A DNA stretch of 64,000 nt from Symsagittifera roscoffensis (lineage: Eukaryota > Xenacoelomorpha > Acoela > Convolutidae), in the NCBI RefSeq assembly GCF_963678635.1, contig NC_087070.1, positions 42,454,988 through 42,518,987 of the forward strand, read 5' to 3'. Both the position numbers and the translations under genes were made by a program. The notes beneath the pieces were generated by a model. That model did not search any database and was not told where the DNA came from. It saw nothing but the letters and a program-made list of their open reading frames with translations. This document shows positions 11,376 through 24,900 of the stretch, in pieces (position 1 is the first letter of the stretch; each line of letters opens with the position of its first letter).

Positions 11376-12126
11376 TGCTCCTTGCTTGAGGGTGAGGCAG
11401 CATTATCCAGCCATAAAAAAAACTACTTAAAAATGCATGTAATTTTTAAACATCGGGTTAGCAGCGGTGTCTGAAAAATTTGAACAGCTAGCCTATTGAT
11501 TTTTGTCGGATAAGTCATGATGAGAATTTGCGCAAGCGAAGTTGTTTGTGTTCGCAGTTATGCTATTAGAGCGGTGCGTTTAATGACCTCTAACCATTTT
11601 CACCATGCAATACAGTTAAAACATTTCGTCGCCTGATGATAGATAAAAGCATATGGCACGCTGACAGTATTGTATTTTAGTCTAGCAAACAATCTATTAC
11701 AAACATGACGGAAGAATTACGTAATCGAACGAGTTTTAATTCTATTCTCGTATGTATTTACGAATGGAATCAGAATAACATTCATTATAGAATAGATTCG
11801 CGATTGCAGCTTCGAAAATTCGAATTAGTTAATGTATTTTGTTATTTTTTGATACTTTTATGTTATTTTGACCCTTACCAATGACCTCAAAGATTATCTT
11901 GGATGTTGTCTCTAGCATGGAATCCATTTGAGCGGTTTGTTAACAGTTTTCAAATTGCTGAAATTGCACCGACTAAAACGACGTTTTCATCGGATAAACG
12001 ACTTGCAAACGAGAACTTTCTTCGACAATTCCGAATTTTGAAATAAATTTGGGTTAAAACTTTAAAATAATTGGTGAGGAATATAAAACATTTTGTTCGA
12101 ATATTTTTTAGTTTAGAAGAACATGT
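11376..12126. other. intergenic, no gene recognised
   Basis: No gene seen. This stretch may contain the promoter and a non-coding first exon of the phosphatase gene, but no start site can be pointed to. Confidence 0.4.
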
Positions 12127-12193
12127 ACTAGGGCTCATTTTTGGAGATTGCACGTTTCGATCCAGTGGGCCCAGGTTCGATCCCCGCACTCGC
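12127..12193 (+). repeat. tRNA-like SINE head
   Basis: AGGGCTCATTTTTGGAGATT resembles an A box with D loop, and GGTTCGATCCCCGC is a perfect B-box core, in tRNA-like spacing. The anticodon arm region CACGTTTCGATCCAGTG does not pair well. Read as a tRNA-derived repeat, not a tRNA gene. Confidence 0.5.
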
Positions 12194-12518
12194 GATTTCT
12201 TTTTTTGACGTTCCGTGTTTTGTAAGGTCGAACATTTTTAGGTTCTCCAGTTTTTAAAAAATTTCTTGTAGGATATTTCAAATCGGTCTATATAATCGGA
12301 AGAGTTCCGATTAGCAGTCTTGTCATCTGTATTTGTCGACTCTCTGAAATAAGTAACGTCGTTTTAAAGAAATTAAGCTGATGCGCAAGCGCAAACGATA
12401 AATAATGTTAACTTGTGCCTATTTTTGGTTGCAATCGACTATTAAGCTGCCGAACTAGATGATGTTCGATTTATATTGTGATTAACTGGTATTAAAGTGT
12501 CCGTTTTCTGTTGCAGTG

Positions 12519-12959
12519 ATGGTTCTTGGGAGTTCTGCTTTGACATTACAATCAAGCAGTAGATCAAAACATGATGTAGCTGCTGCTTCAACCACCGACC
12601 TCAACTTCATTTCGGGAGACGAGCTAGCCGGACGTCTACAGGATGGCTTCTGTAGCACCTATGATTCAACCGATGGTCCTCCCTCCTTCCCTTCCGGCAC
12701 TGTCGGTGACGGTACTATGTGTCGTAGCGCTGATAGTGGGGACTTCCACTGTAGGAGTAGCGCAACTGCTATGGAGATTGTTCCTGTGGGACAACCTGCG
12801 AATTCCCCCTCCTCCCCGTCGCCTCCAGTATCGCCAGGAGGGGGAAGTTATAGGAAACTGGTTCTCATTGATCTGCGCTCTATGTTTCTGTTCCAGGAGA
12901 GTCACGTGAGAGAGAGTATTAACCTCACAAACTGTCCTCTGGTTTCAAAACGCATTCAG
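12519..12959 (+). CDS. phosphatase exon with rhodanese domain start
   Basis: Acceptor TTCTGTTGCAG ends at 12,516 and the first ATG is at 12,519. The donor is CAG|GTACAG at 12,960. Encodes 147 residues. About 60 residues of Ser/Pro/Gly-rich sequence (about 48-110) sit between the first rhodanese strand-helix and KLVLIDLR, where related enzymes have a short loop. The basic SKRIQ at the end corresponds to the kinase-docking region, less basic than the usual Arg triplet. Confidence 0.85.
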
Positions 12960-15900
12960 GTACAGCAAAGCACCCGACTTTTGAAGTAAACATTGTTTTA
13001 AATCATATCATTCCGATCGCGTCATAATGTTTTACCAATAAAAATGCTAGTCTCTATTCACTTTTTCAGTAATATACTTTTTATCCATGGTTAGTTTCAT
13101 CTAATTATGATAAATTTTGAAGTGTTTTTTTTCTTACGAAAATTCTTTTTTCAATTGTCGATCTCATGATTTTTTCTGTTTTTTTCCTCAAGCGTTGTTC
13201 CTTTTTCATTAGAGTTTTAATCATCTGCATGGAATATTGTTTAGGATGGGAAACTGCAGATTAAGGAGTACTTGGAGGCTCGACTACTGTTCGACGGCAG
13301 CCAAGACATCGTCATCTACGAGCAAGGACCCCCCTCTGGCAGTGGATGCCAACTGCCCTCAGCCTCTTCTGCGGGCACTGGAAGCGGAGACCCCCGTCAA
13401 GAAAGTGAGGAGGGGAATGGGATGAATGCAGTCACTGATTTCGCTAAACTAATCTTCAAAAATCTAAAAAATGTGTCCAACAAGGAAGCGCGCATTGAGA
13501 TATTGCAAGGTAAGTTGAGCTCTACAAAATTACTGTATATAGGAATTAAAAGAATTTACGTGTAGTAATTGAATCAATATGAATCTCTATTTATTTTTGC
13601 CTCAAATTACTTTTTAACAATATGCATCCTTACTTATTGTGTTCCGATCACAGAATTTGAATGAACTATGAGTTGGGCTGTTTTGTTTTGGTTCACACTA
13701 AATCAGAAACTACAAAAATTGTCGGACAAAGTCAATTAGTATATAACATTGAAGCTCATTTAGTCGTGATTTAGATTGCTATAAAAATTTGGGACAAAAT
13801 TTTTTCCATCATGAAAAATCTGATGGTTGATGACATAAGTCATCTTGCTTTTAATGTTTTTTAGGCAAGTGGGGAGAAGAGGTGTTTTATGGGCAACGGT
13901 AAACTTCTTTTAGTGTCACGATTGAAAACATGGTCTGAACACTTGGGAAATTCGCATTTAAAACATTTAACGCTCTTTGGATTTAATTTTTTTGTATTAT
14001 CAGGCTCAAGATGCTAGTTCGATAAAGTTTTTGATCGTTCAATACATAGTTTGGCACATTTTTGAGATTTTATAGTTATGATGAAATGTTAGAAGTGATT
14101 TTGGGTTAGTGCATGGCTTATGGATTTGAAAGACTGCGTAGTGGCTGGTTGCTGAGTAGATTTTATAGGAAATCTTAACTTTCTGAGCTTCATATGTTTA
14201 ATGTGTTCAAGACGTATTTAAAAGTTTTTTATGCTCAGAGCCTGTATTTTTGCAACCCTGATTGATAGTTCTTGGAGCTAAGTTTGAAGATTCCCCAACC
14301 GCCATAAAAGTGGTCAAACAATTTTTGCGAATTCAGCTCATTTTTGTTCCGACTTTCGATACGAAAGTAACGGAATATTTGTGCTCGGGGTGGGTTTTTT
14401 TTCTTCAGACAAATTTCGACTTTTTAACTAGCCATTTTTGACGGAATTTTAAAATATCATTCGAAAAGTATTGTTGTCCTGAGCTTAAATTTGAAAAGAT
14501 ATTTCACCTGTGATCATTTTTCGTAAAATTATGGGGGTTTAAAGAATGCCATTTTGGCCAATTTGGGACAATTAACGCGCGATATATTTCGCGCTATTAA
14601 CGCGTAAAGCGGAGAGTTAATCCGTCTTAGAAATCGTTCCAAATTGGTTTAACGAGGCTTATTTGCCATAATCCTTTTGTACTTTATAAGGCGTGGGGGG
14701 ATGATTTTTATTTAAAAAATTTCATTTGAAAAAAAAATTTTCATTTTGTTTTGTTACTTTTAATTTTTTAATGATATTACTGCTCCATAAACCTTAATGG
14801 GCAGTCGGAACATTCAGGGCTTCGCCCTGATACGAGCAGTCTTATTTTAAAGTTGTACGAATGTTTTTATTTGCTACTTAGTGCATTGTTATTACTTTGT
14901 GCAGCTTAGTTAATTTTTGCAAAAACACGTCCGAAAGTCGAAGTGCATATTGCATGTATGCAAGTTGGCGTGAAGCTAATGTTTTGCCTTGTGAGCCATT
15001 GGTAGTTTGTTTGAATCCACGCCGTAAATTTTGGGAATTATATGATAACATCAAAATGATCCCAATTTTACATTTTTCCCAATATAACATTGGGGAAATA
15101 AATGAAAACAGTTTGAAGAAAAGTCGGAAAGCTTTTTTGTTCAAACAGCTTTTTTATGACCCTTTCATATGACCCAGTTTTCATGCTATACAATATTAAG
15201 CTGTCGAATAAGAAACTCGATGATGATTGATCGACTGTCATGAAAGCGATTTCCAGGACTTTGATCATTGTATGTTTATACTGAGCAAATCCAAATTTAA
15301 AAATGAAAACTAATGTTTTTTTTTGCTTTCGGCTGATTGTTTTTTCGATTTTTTGTATGAGTCTGCTAAAGTTTCAGTAGAACAGTGTGCCTGGATTTAT
15401 TACATTGCGTGAGCAAGCGTGTTGCAATCGACAGTAGACTTTTGAGAATCTAGAGTAGTTTGATTTGAGAACTAGCTAGACAAATTGCAATACCTTTTTA
15501 AAAAGGTTCTCTGATTTTCTTTTCTGTTTAGTCGGTTGAATCATAAAGAATTCATTAATTACGAAGTTTTAAGTGTGAGATATGATTTAATTATAAAATG
15601 TTAAAAAGTTTTTGGATCAGTTTTTCAAATTTTTCAACTATCTGTCTCTCTTTTGAACTGGTATAGTTTTTGTAATTTCTGGTACATCTTCATCGCTCTG
15701 GTATCTGCTCGCGTCTAATGTAGGCTTCGGTGACCGCTCGACTAGCATAAAGTTTGAAAAGCTTTAAAAAATGAAAACATGAATAGTTATCGTGTAGCAT
15801 ATTTTTGATAGTTTTATTTCTCAGAAACACAAAACAGAAATGATAATCTGTTCAAACTAAAACTTGCATGTCTGAGAAATAGAAAAAACCGATAATTTAG

Positions 15901-18900
15901 TCAATCGTAAAGCAGAAAAAATTCCGTTACATAAATCGTGATTAATCACACCCCGACATGTGATGACTTCAACGGAACACTGATCACCGCGAAAATTGTC
16001 AACTCTGAAAAAATTGTGTTTTATATATACTCTTTGCGTATAATGATTTCAATTTAACAATATTTGGAACTTCTGTTTCCGTTTTTCTAATAATCGAGAC
16101 CATTTTCAATTTTGAAATTTATATGCTAGTTAATACACATCATTAGGCATCATGTGAGTTAGAAAACTTTTCTTCGGTTGTTTTGCAATGATTTGATTTG
16201 CTGTCGTTTTTGATTGGTTCTTCCTTGTTCAAACTTGGTTTTAATTGCTTGTTTCGCTAGAAGAGTAAGATTTCACCATTTCCGAGGAACCAGAAAAGCG
16301 CTTGAAAATATTTCATTTTCTGATAATGATATTTCTAATGGCAAGAGGCGTGAAGCTCCGCTTCCCCTGTTTCAAAAATTTCCATAATGTTCTCAATATT
16401 CCTCCTAAATTGGATTCAGGTGTTTTAATTTCTATAATGATTGTGTTAAATTTTTTTTTAACTTCTGGTTTCGCATGTTGTCCAAATGTATATATTGTTT
16501 TAAATCTTTCTCGTTTTCTATCCTTTATTCCGACCGCCTCATTTTGAGCAAAGGCTTTACATGTTGCCGTATCTGAGTTTGATTTGTTTTGTTAAAAACA
16601 ATTTTGAAGGCGTCGGCTGATTTTTTTTTCAGGAAAAAGTCTAAAATTTGTTCCAGCTCAATTGTGATTTGTCGCGGTTTGACATTTGATTTCTGTTTAA
16701 GTTTTTTTCATTTATTTTCTTGAAAGGAAGGGAAACTCCACTATCGATCATCAAAAATGCAAACGTCAGGAAAAACGTGATTGACTTCTATTTTCGAAAA
16801 TGGAATTTAATTATCAGATTAACCAGCGAAAATTTACATATTGATGCAATTTGATTAAATTGATTAAATTTACCTTTTGATCCAGTTTTCTCAATTTGGG
16901 TTTAATAGAAAACTGTTTTTGAAATTCCAAGAGCTCTAAGCGCTAGTATTTTTTCTTTAAAATTCGCAAGTTGAAGTTTTTCCAACTATCAGTCGACTAT
17001 GTTTTTCCGCTTACTTTTTAAAATTTTTTTTTGAAATTGATTCACTTTTAATAATCTATTTTAGAAAGCTTGAAATCAACTTCTCTGACTCTCTTCAAAA
17101 ACATGTTTTTTCTTTCCTTTCTTTTCTTTTTCACACAAGTAACTTCGTTCAAAATTTTACTCGATACTACTTGATTGGAATGCTGTATTCTCAGTTCGTC
17201 CTTGGTGAAGATAGTTGAAATGATGAGGTTATGTCAATTTTTCTAGGTGTAGTTTTATCAGTATTTTTGTCAACTGATTTTTATATCGATTTAAATATTT
17301 CAAGCCTATCTTTGTTTCAACGATAACAGTCTTGAGCAGTACTCTCAATTTTAGAAACCTTAGTTGCTATCAGATCAGAAAATATTTTTTCAAAAATTCT
17401 GATTTGTTCTGCTCATATTTATAGAAGTTTTGCTTTAAAATTTTTAGTTTTTATTTTGTTTTGTAATGCCCCTGTCTTTTTTCTCCTATTTTGTATAGAT
17501 AGGTTTCTTTATTTAGTTCTTTATTTAAAGAAGAAAAAATTGAAATAGGTGTTTTTTTCTCGCCCCACGGCTTGTGGTTAATTTTTATTGTCTTTATTTT
17601 GTTGGCCTCATTTTCTAGCAATTTATTTTCATACTTCTCTTTATGTTGGATAGTGTTTTGAAAACTGATCCAAGGTAATGGTACACAGAATTTTTGAAAA
17701 ATCTCACCCAAACTTTTTCAAAAGTCCAAATTTTCTACTTTTTCATTGTCTCTTTTTCGGACTCTTGTATGTCTACTTGAGTTAGCTGCTTAGTTTTCTC
17801 AGCACGCTTTTTTCTTGATAACTTATCTATTTCAAACGTTCAAAAATGCCATTTCTGAAATTTTGAATGTTGCATGAAGATTTTGTGTAATTTCTGCCTT
17901 TTCGCGTTAAAGGTTTTTCGGCTTAAATAGTGTCGGCTTGTTTGTTAGATTTGTTTGCGTTTATGTGCTTCGAAGAGGACATAAAACTTGGAATTTATAA
18001 AATCATTGTTGCTTGAAAGTTTTTTATGGCCATTTTTCCGGGCTTAACGGGCGCCCACCTAAGTTTTATCTGCAGAATTAACAACCACTCTATAAATTTA
18101 GTCATTCTGCTTATTTTATGCTGGCAATCATGTTTTGCGACAAGATTTTTTTCGTAGTGATTTTTTTCTAGACAAGTGTTTGAATATTTTGGGTGATGTT
18201 TATGAGCATTTTTTTGAATGTTGGCCTTCGCCTAGCTATTATTATGTATTTGTTTTGTATCGCCAGTGATGCGAAGCTCTGCTTCGCTTCTGTGTCGATA
18301 TTGCTATTCTTCATCATTTTTTGTGTGGGCCTCGTTGAGAGCAATCTTCGTTGTGAGTACAATTTTCGAGTTGGTTAGTTCTTAATAAATGTTTACCCTT
18401 TAGGTCAAGTCAAACCCTTTCATCTCCATTTTGGTGGGTTGCTGTAAGTGGCTGGGCTCTAAGTGTTTTACCTTGATCGTTTTGTTAAGCAGAACAGAAC
18501 GTGACTGCCACTGCATGAACAATTGAAATGAAATGCAAGACAATGAATGTATTGGCCCCGATCTAAGTGCACTGCTGTCGCCGGGCGCGCGGGCGGAAGA
18601 AAAGGAAATCCAGAAGCGTTGCCAGCCAATCTGGAATCAATCTCAGATGACACTTGACCTCTTTTTCTCATTCAGTATCATTAACACCTTTCGATCGAAC
18701 GCCACATAGTCGAAAATTTTTTCAGCCTACGAAAAGCTCTAAATTGCGAATGTGGATGTCTGAAATATTTTAAGCTCTGAAAACAAAATATGTTTATTAT
18801 CAGTCGGTTCGGTTTTAGAGATGCTCAAAAAATGTCGTGGCCTATGTTTAGAGGCAGTTTTGAAAAACTAGATGTATTGCCATTTGCTAGGCTAAATGAT

Positions 18901-21900
18901 CCTTCTAGGAACTGAACGGGCGCTATTCAGTTATGTAAATGTTGGAAAGTGAGGGTTTAAATTACATCACGTGCTTGTTGAACGGGTTGAATAGTAGATT
19001 TCAAAGCCCAGATTTGCCCGCGAAGTGGTTCAAAATGGAATTCACAACAAGTATTGCGAAGTTGCCTTATTCCCACTTTAGTAGTTGCCTTATTTGGTAT
19101 TTTGAACTGTTCAAGTCTGCGGAAGGCAAAGACTCCTTAGTGAAAGGATTTTGTCTTTATTAAAGTAGTTTTAAACAAAATTCATGTCATGTTCGGTAAA
19201 TTTCGAAAAACATGAACAACCAAAACGGTCGTGGTTAGTTGAAAATACACCGTTACATACTTTTTTTTCAACTTTTCCAAAATTTCAAAATTAGATCTGG
19301 CTAAGTTAAAGTAAGGGGTGATGAAATCTTGGGATATTTTTCTAAATTTATCTGTCAACCATCTCAATTAATGAATATATTCGCCCTTGCAATCAGTTAA
19401 CAAAAGTCATGTTTATAATTTGGTTCATAATATGGAATTTGGCTTTGCGCTATAAGTTCACAAAGACCAGGGTACATGCTCGGTGTGTTGTATTTCAGGA
19501 GGTTTCGACAGTTTCCGCAAAGCGTATCCAAACCACTGTACCCAAGGAGTTCCCTTCGTGGCCAGATATTTCATTTCCAATGTGAGTGGCGATGATGAAA
19601 GCACTTATCTCAATTGGGAGGCGACGGAAGTGAGGAAAAACATATTCATAGGTATGAGTCATAGCTTTTATAATTTAACTTACAGAAGTGCCAAGAGTCT
19701 TTTAAGAGAGGCGTTCCTAAATTTGTTTTGGACAGCATAAGTAATAAAGCATAACCGTAATAAAGTTATAAAGCAAAAGTTATAATTTTTCCGATGAAAT
19801 TTTTCGTGTAGGTTCGAAAGGTTTTCCCTTGAGAAATTGTATTCTTCGATATTCAAAACTAACTTACGTGTTTGTTGTGTTTGGGTTAAAATGGATGTTG
19901 TCAAATAATATTACGGGAAAAAATGACTGTTCATTCTGTAATTGAATGATTCATGCGCACGAAATTGGAGTCAACTATTTTTGTTTCCAGGAGCTTTGCA
20001 TGACGCGAAGAATGACAAACTGCTGGACAGACATAACATCACTCATATTCTGAACTGCTGTCGCACTGCTTCCAGAGGAGAGGGCGTGACAGACTGTGGG
20101 AGGGGCAAGTACAAGTACAGGGAGTTGCAGTGTGATGATAATCTGCAGCAGTCACTGGCTGGGAAACTAGACGATGCCTTTCAGTTCATAGGTGCCTGTT
20201 TATATAATCTAACAAATTCGCCGTTTTTTTGTTGTCGTTATTAGCAATTACAAAAAAATCCTGAAAAAATTAGAAAAGTGAATGACGGGAGCAATGAAAT
20301 GGTTGGCATGAGTGATAGTTAGTAAGCGAAGTTGTTGTTTTGTCTGATGCAGACGAAGCAGTTCGGGGAGAGAATGGGAAAAAGGGAGGCAAAGTGTTGA
20401 TCCACTGTTACGCCGGAGTGTCCCGGAGTGCGGCCATCACCATCGCATACCTCATGTACGCCTACAATCTCACCTACCACGACAGCTACAGGTGAGACAA
20501 GAGAAGCAGACAAAAAAGACTATATATTACATACAATAATGTCCCTACATATGCTGAAAAGCATCAAATTAAATAGTAACTACATGTTATTCTAATAAAG
20601 AGTGACGTTATTTATCATGACAATGAATAGTATCTGTACACAAGCAAAGCCGCAAATATTAGTGTTCATTTTGATTAATAACCAGCTTCTAAATACAGCC
20701 AATGCCATGGATAATAACACAGACTATTATATTACAAATTGCACTTTAGCTTCAAGGTATAATTCCTGTTTGATTTATTAAACAGGTATTATGAAAACGT
20801 TTTTTTTTCCAGATGAGATCTGTTTTTTTTTTTTTTTTTGAGACGCTTTTTCGAAAAATTCGCTTTCCCAAAAAACTACCCGTCAGATTCTCATAAAAGT
20901 GGTATGATGGATTCAGTAGCGTTTTACCTACCTGCCTGCATGAAATTTAGGGCAATTTTTACCCTACCCCACCCCCTACGGTCTTAGAAAAGCTTCACAA
21001 CTCGGTACTTTTTTCACTTTTTGCCCATTTTTTCGGAAATTTTCGATTTCCTCAAAAACTACCCGTCCAGATTTGGGATTAAGGGTTTAATCGATAGACC
21101 AGGTTGTAGGAAACTCCCATGCACAAGCGGCTGGTCCCTAATTTGCTTAGGGGAAGAGCTGTAGACTTAGGAAAAGTCACTTTTTTGATTTTTTGCCTAT
21201 TTTTTCGGAAATTATCGATTTCCTCAAAAACTACCCGTCCAGATTTAAAATTAAGGGTTTAATCGATAGACCAGGTTGTAGGAAACTCACCCGCACAAGC
21301 GGTTGGTCCTTAACTTGCCTAGGGGAAGAGCTATAGACTTAGGAAAAGTCACTTTTTTTGGCTTTTTTTCAAATCTTTCCGATTTCCTCAAAAACTACCC
21401 GTCCAGATTTGGGATTAAGGGTTTTATCGATAGACCAGGTTGTAGGAACCCCCCATGCACAAGCGGCTGGTCCCTAATTTGCTTAGGGGAAGAGCTATAG
21501 ACTTAGGAAAAGTCACTTTTTTGACTTTGTTGGTCTTTTTTCAAATCTTTCCGATTTCCTCAAAAACTACCCGTCCAGATTTGGGATTAAGGGTTTAATC
21601 GATAGACCAGGTTGTAGGAATCCCCATGCACAAGCGGTTGGTCCCTAATTTGCTTAGGGGAAAAGCTATAGACTTAGGAAAAGTCACTTTTTTGATTGTT
21701 TTTGCCTATTTTTTCGGAAATTATCGATTTCCTCAAAAACTACCCATCCAGATTTGGAATTAAGGGTTTAATCGATAGACCAGGTTGTAGGAAACTCCCC
21801 TGCACAAACGGCTGGTCCTTTACTTGCCTAGGGGAAGAGCTATAGACTTAGGAAAAGTCACTTTTTTGACTTTTTTGGCCTTTTTTCAAATCTTTCCGAT

Positions 21901-24900
21901 TTCCTCAAAAACTACCCGTCCAGATTTGGGATTAAGGGTTTAATCGATAGACCAGGTTGTAGGAACCCCCCATGCACAAGCGGTTGGTCCCTAATTTGCT
22001 TAGGGGAAAAGCTATAGACTTAGGAAAAGTCACTTTTTTGATTTTTTTTGCCTATTTTTTCGGAAATTATCGATTTCCTCAAAAACTACCCATCCAGATT
22101 TGGAATTAAGGGTTTAATCGATAGACCAGGTTGTAGGAAACTCCCCCGCACAAGCGGCTGGTCCTTTACTTGCCTAGGGGAAGAGCTATAGACTTAGGAA
22201 AAGTCACTTTTTTGGCCTTTTTTCAAATCTTTCCGATTTCCTCAAAAACTATCCGTCCAGATTTGGAAACACCTATGGACTTGAAAAGTTCCCTCATGAA
22301 AACTTTTTACTAAAGCGTTACCAATGAATGCATAAGCTTCTCTTTCACTTTTTTGCGTAGGAAGGGAGCTATCGACTTGAGAAACCTGAAATTTTAAAAC
22401 AATTTTAAAATAATCAATACTAAAATAATCAAACAGGTTTCTCCAGCTTTCAGCTGGGCCCCTAGTGGATCTGTAGCGTAGAAGTGGGGAGGGAGACCCG
22501 CAACAAACTAAGAGGGTTCGAACCTGGGCAGGGTCGGGTATTTTTAATGAACCTTTTCGTATACTAGTTAAAATGCGTCCGCTCTATAAATTGAGGCATG
22601 TTAGTTGGTAAATTTTTTTTTTTTCAGTTGACTGATATTGCTAATGCGTCATAATAGCTTGCGTCACTTAGCAATTATGTTGAATCATAATTGGTGTGCG
22701 TCACTCGAGAATTTTGTGGACTCAAAGTTTTACTAATTCAGTTTTTCCCAGTAGCGTTATCGGTCATATTTTTGATTGTGTATGCAAAGTGCAACTTGCG
22801 AAGTGGGCCTCTGTGTTTATCTTGAAAGATCTTCACATTGTCGATAGCGGTGATATGAGTAGAATTCTAAGGTTGTTGGGTTTGAATCCCGGTCGGACCT
22901 TGTTTTTTTTCAGTATGTAAGAAATTGAAAAAAAAGTTGGGAATTTGGTCGGAATTTTGTTTACCTGCTTATGTTTTGTCAGCTTAGTTGCCAAATCGGG
23001 TAGTTTTCTTAAGCTGTTGGCAATTTTTTTAAGCTGTTGGCAATTTTCATCGTAGAGATGCAAGTGTTTCTGATTTACTCCTGTATTTAGAAATCAATAC
23101 TCTTGACGTATTTTTTCCTTGGTTTTCTTTCGTTTTTTTTGAGCTCAAAAGCTTTCTTCTGCGGAAATGGTTTCCGCCTATGTTTTATCGGCTTAATAAC
23201 TTTATTTCTTTGTTGCTTCAAAGGCATAAAATTATTCATTTTTGGTAGTTTGTTGCAAGTTTTAAAACTTACAGTTTCAAAATTTTTTATGACAGTTTTT
23301 TATGACAATTATTTGTTTTCGGCACAATGGACGTCTAATCATCTGTTGTCGACTTTTTGAGCGCTCGGTTAATTTTGATAGCTGGTTTAATATTGGTGGC
23401 ACTCGGCGTTTTGAAGTTGATGCTCTGCAGTGCGCGGTGCTGAGCGGGCCCAGATGTTTAAGAGTCGATGAAGGGACTGAAGATTGTTAAAGTGGTCGTG
23501 ATGTTTTTTTTTTCAGGAATTTAAAAGTTTGGTTTCGCTCAATTTTGATTTCTCGCGGTTTGAATTTTGATTTTTTCTAAGTTTAGTTAATTTTTTGTTG
23601 AAAGGATGGCAAACGCCACTTTTGAACAGCAAAAGTTCAAGGGTCACCAAATTACTTGATCGACTACTAATTTCAAAAGTGGATTTCAACTTTCAGATTT
23701 ACCTGCCGAAAAATTTTACCTTTTGATTCAGATTTCTTAAATTGAGTTAATTATATTTAAAAATTGTCAATAATAAATTGCCTTTGAAAATTCAAATAAC
23801 TTTAAGTATGTAAGAAATTGAAAAAAAAAAGTTGGGAATTTGGTCGGAATTTTGTTTACCTGCTTATGTTTTGTCAGCTTAGTTGCCAAATCGGGTAGTT
23901 TTCTTAAGCTGTTGGCAATTTTTTTAAGCTGTTGGCAATTTTCATCGTAGAGATGCAAGTGTTTCTAATTTACTCCTGTATTTAGAAATCAATACTCTTG
24001 ACGTATTTTTTCCTTGGTTGTCTTTCGTTTTTTTTTGAGCTCAAAAGCTTTCTTCTGCTGAAATGGTTTCCGCCTATGTTTTATCGGCTTAATAACTTTA
24101 TTTCTTTGTTGCTTCAAAGGCATAAAATTATTCATTTTTGGTAGTTTGTTGCAAGTTTTAAAACTTACAGTTTCAAATTTTTGTATGACAGTTTTTTATG
24201 ACAATTATTTGTTTTCGGCACAATGGACGTCTAATCATCTGTTGTCGACTTTTTGAGCGCTCTGTTAATTTTGATAGCTGGTTTAATATTGGTGGCACTC
24301 GGCTTTTTGAAGTTGATGCTCTGCAGTGCGCGGTGCTGAGCGGGCCCAGATGTTTAAGAGTCGATGAAGGGACTGAAGATTGTTAAAGTGGTCGTGATGT
24401 TTTTTTTTTCAGGAATTTAAAAGTTTGGTTTCGCTCAATTTTGATTTCTCGCGGTTTGAATTTTGATTTTTTCTAAGTTTAGTTAATTTTTTGTTGAAAG
24501 GATGGCAAACGCCACTTTTGAACAGCAAAAGTTCAAGGGTCACCAAATTACTTGATCGACTACTAATTTCAAAAGTGGATTTCAACTTTCAGATTTACCT
24601 GCCGAAAAATTTTACCTTTTGATTCAGATTTCTTAAATTGAGTTAATTATATTTAAAAATTGTCAATAATAAATTGCCTTTGAAAATTCAAATAGCTATA
24701 AGGACATATTTTTTTTCTTTGAAATTTGAAAGTTATTTGTTTCCATAAAATAATTCATAGTTTTCTTGTGTTCCTTGATTCTTTTCCAACTGTCTGCTGG
24801 CTATGTTTCTTTTCGACAATTAAACTTCATCAAATCAGCAGCAATAGTTATTGCCGATAATTTTTTAGCTTGTATATGTGGAGCTTCGACTGTGTTCAAA

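Larger units (their letters stand above)
13510..19498 (+). other. intron 2 of the phosphatase gene, repeat-filled
   Basis: About 6 kb. Holds a tRNA-like head (14,961-15,023), a dispersed repeat (14,385-14,680), a copy of the long interspersed family (about 16,600-17,000), a GCGAAGC hairpin near 18,271 and a GC-rich patch at 18,540-18,660. No additional coding exon is convincing. Confidence 0.7.

Noticed and set aside
11305-12193. Functional tRNA genes
   Set aside because: B boxes are good but anticodon and acceptor stems do not pair; better read as SINE heads.
12643-12909. Overlapping frames on both strands inside phosphatase exon 1
   Set aside because: Shadows of the phosphatase reading frame, which has the homology and splice phase.
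23103-24386. ORFs repeated in the 895-bp units
   Set aside because: Their recurrence is due to DNA duplication, no homology was seen, and they lie in an intron within a repeat family.
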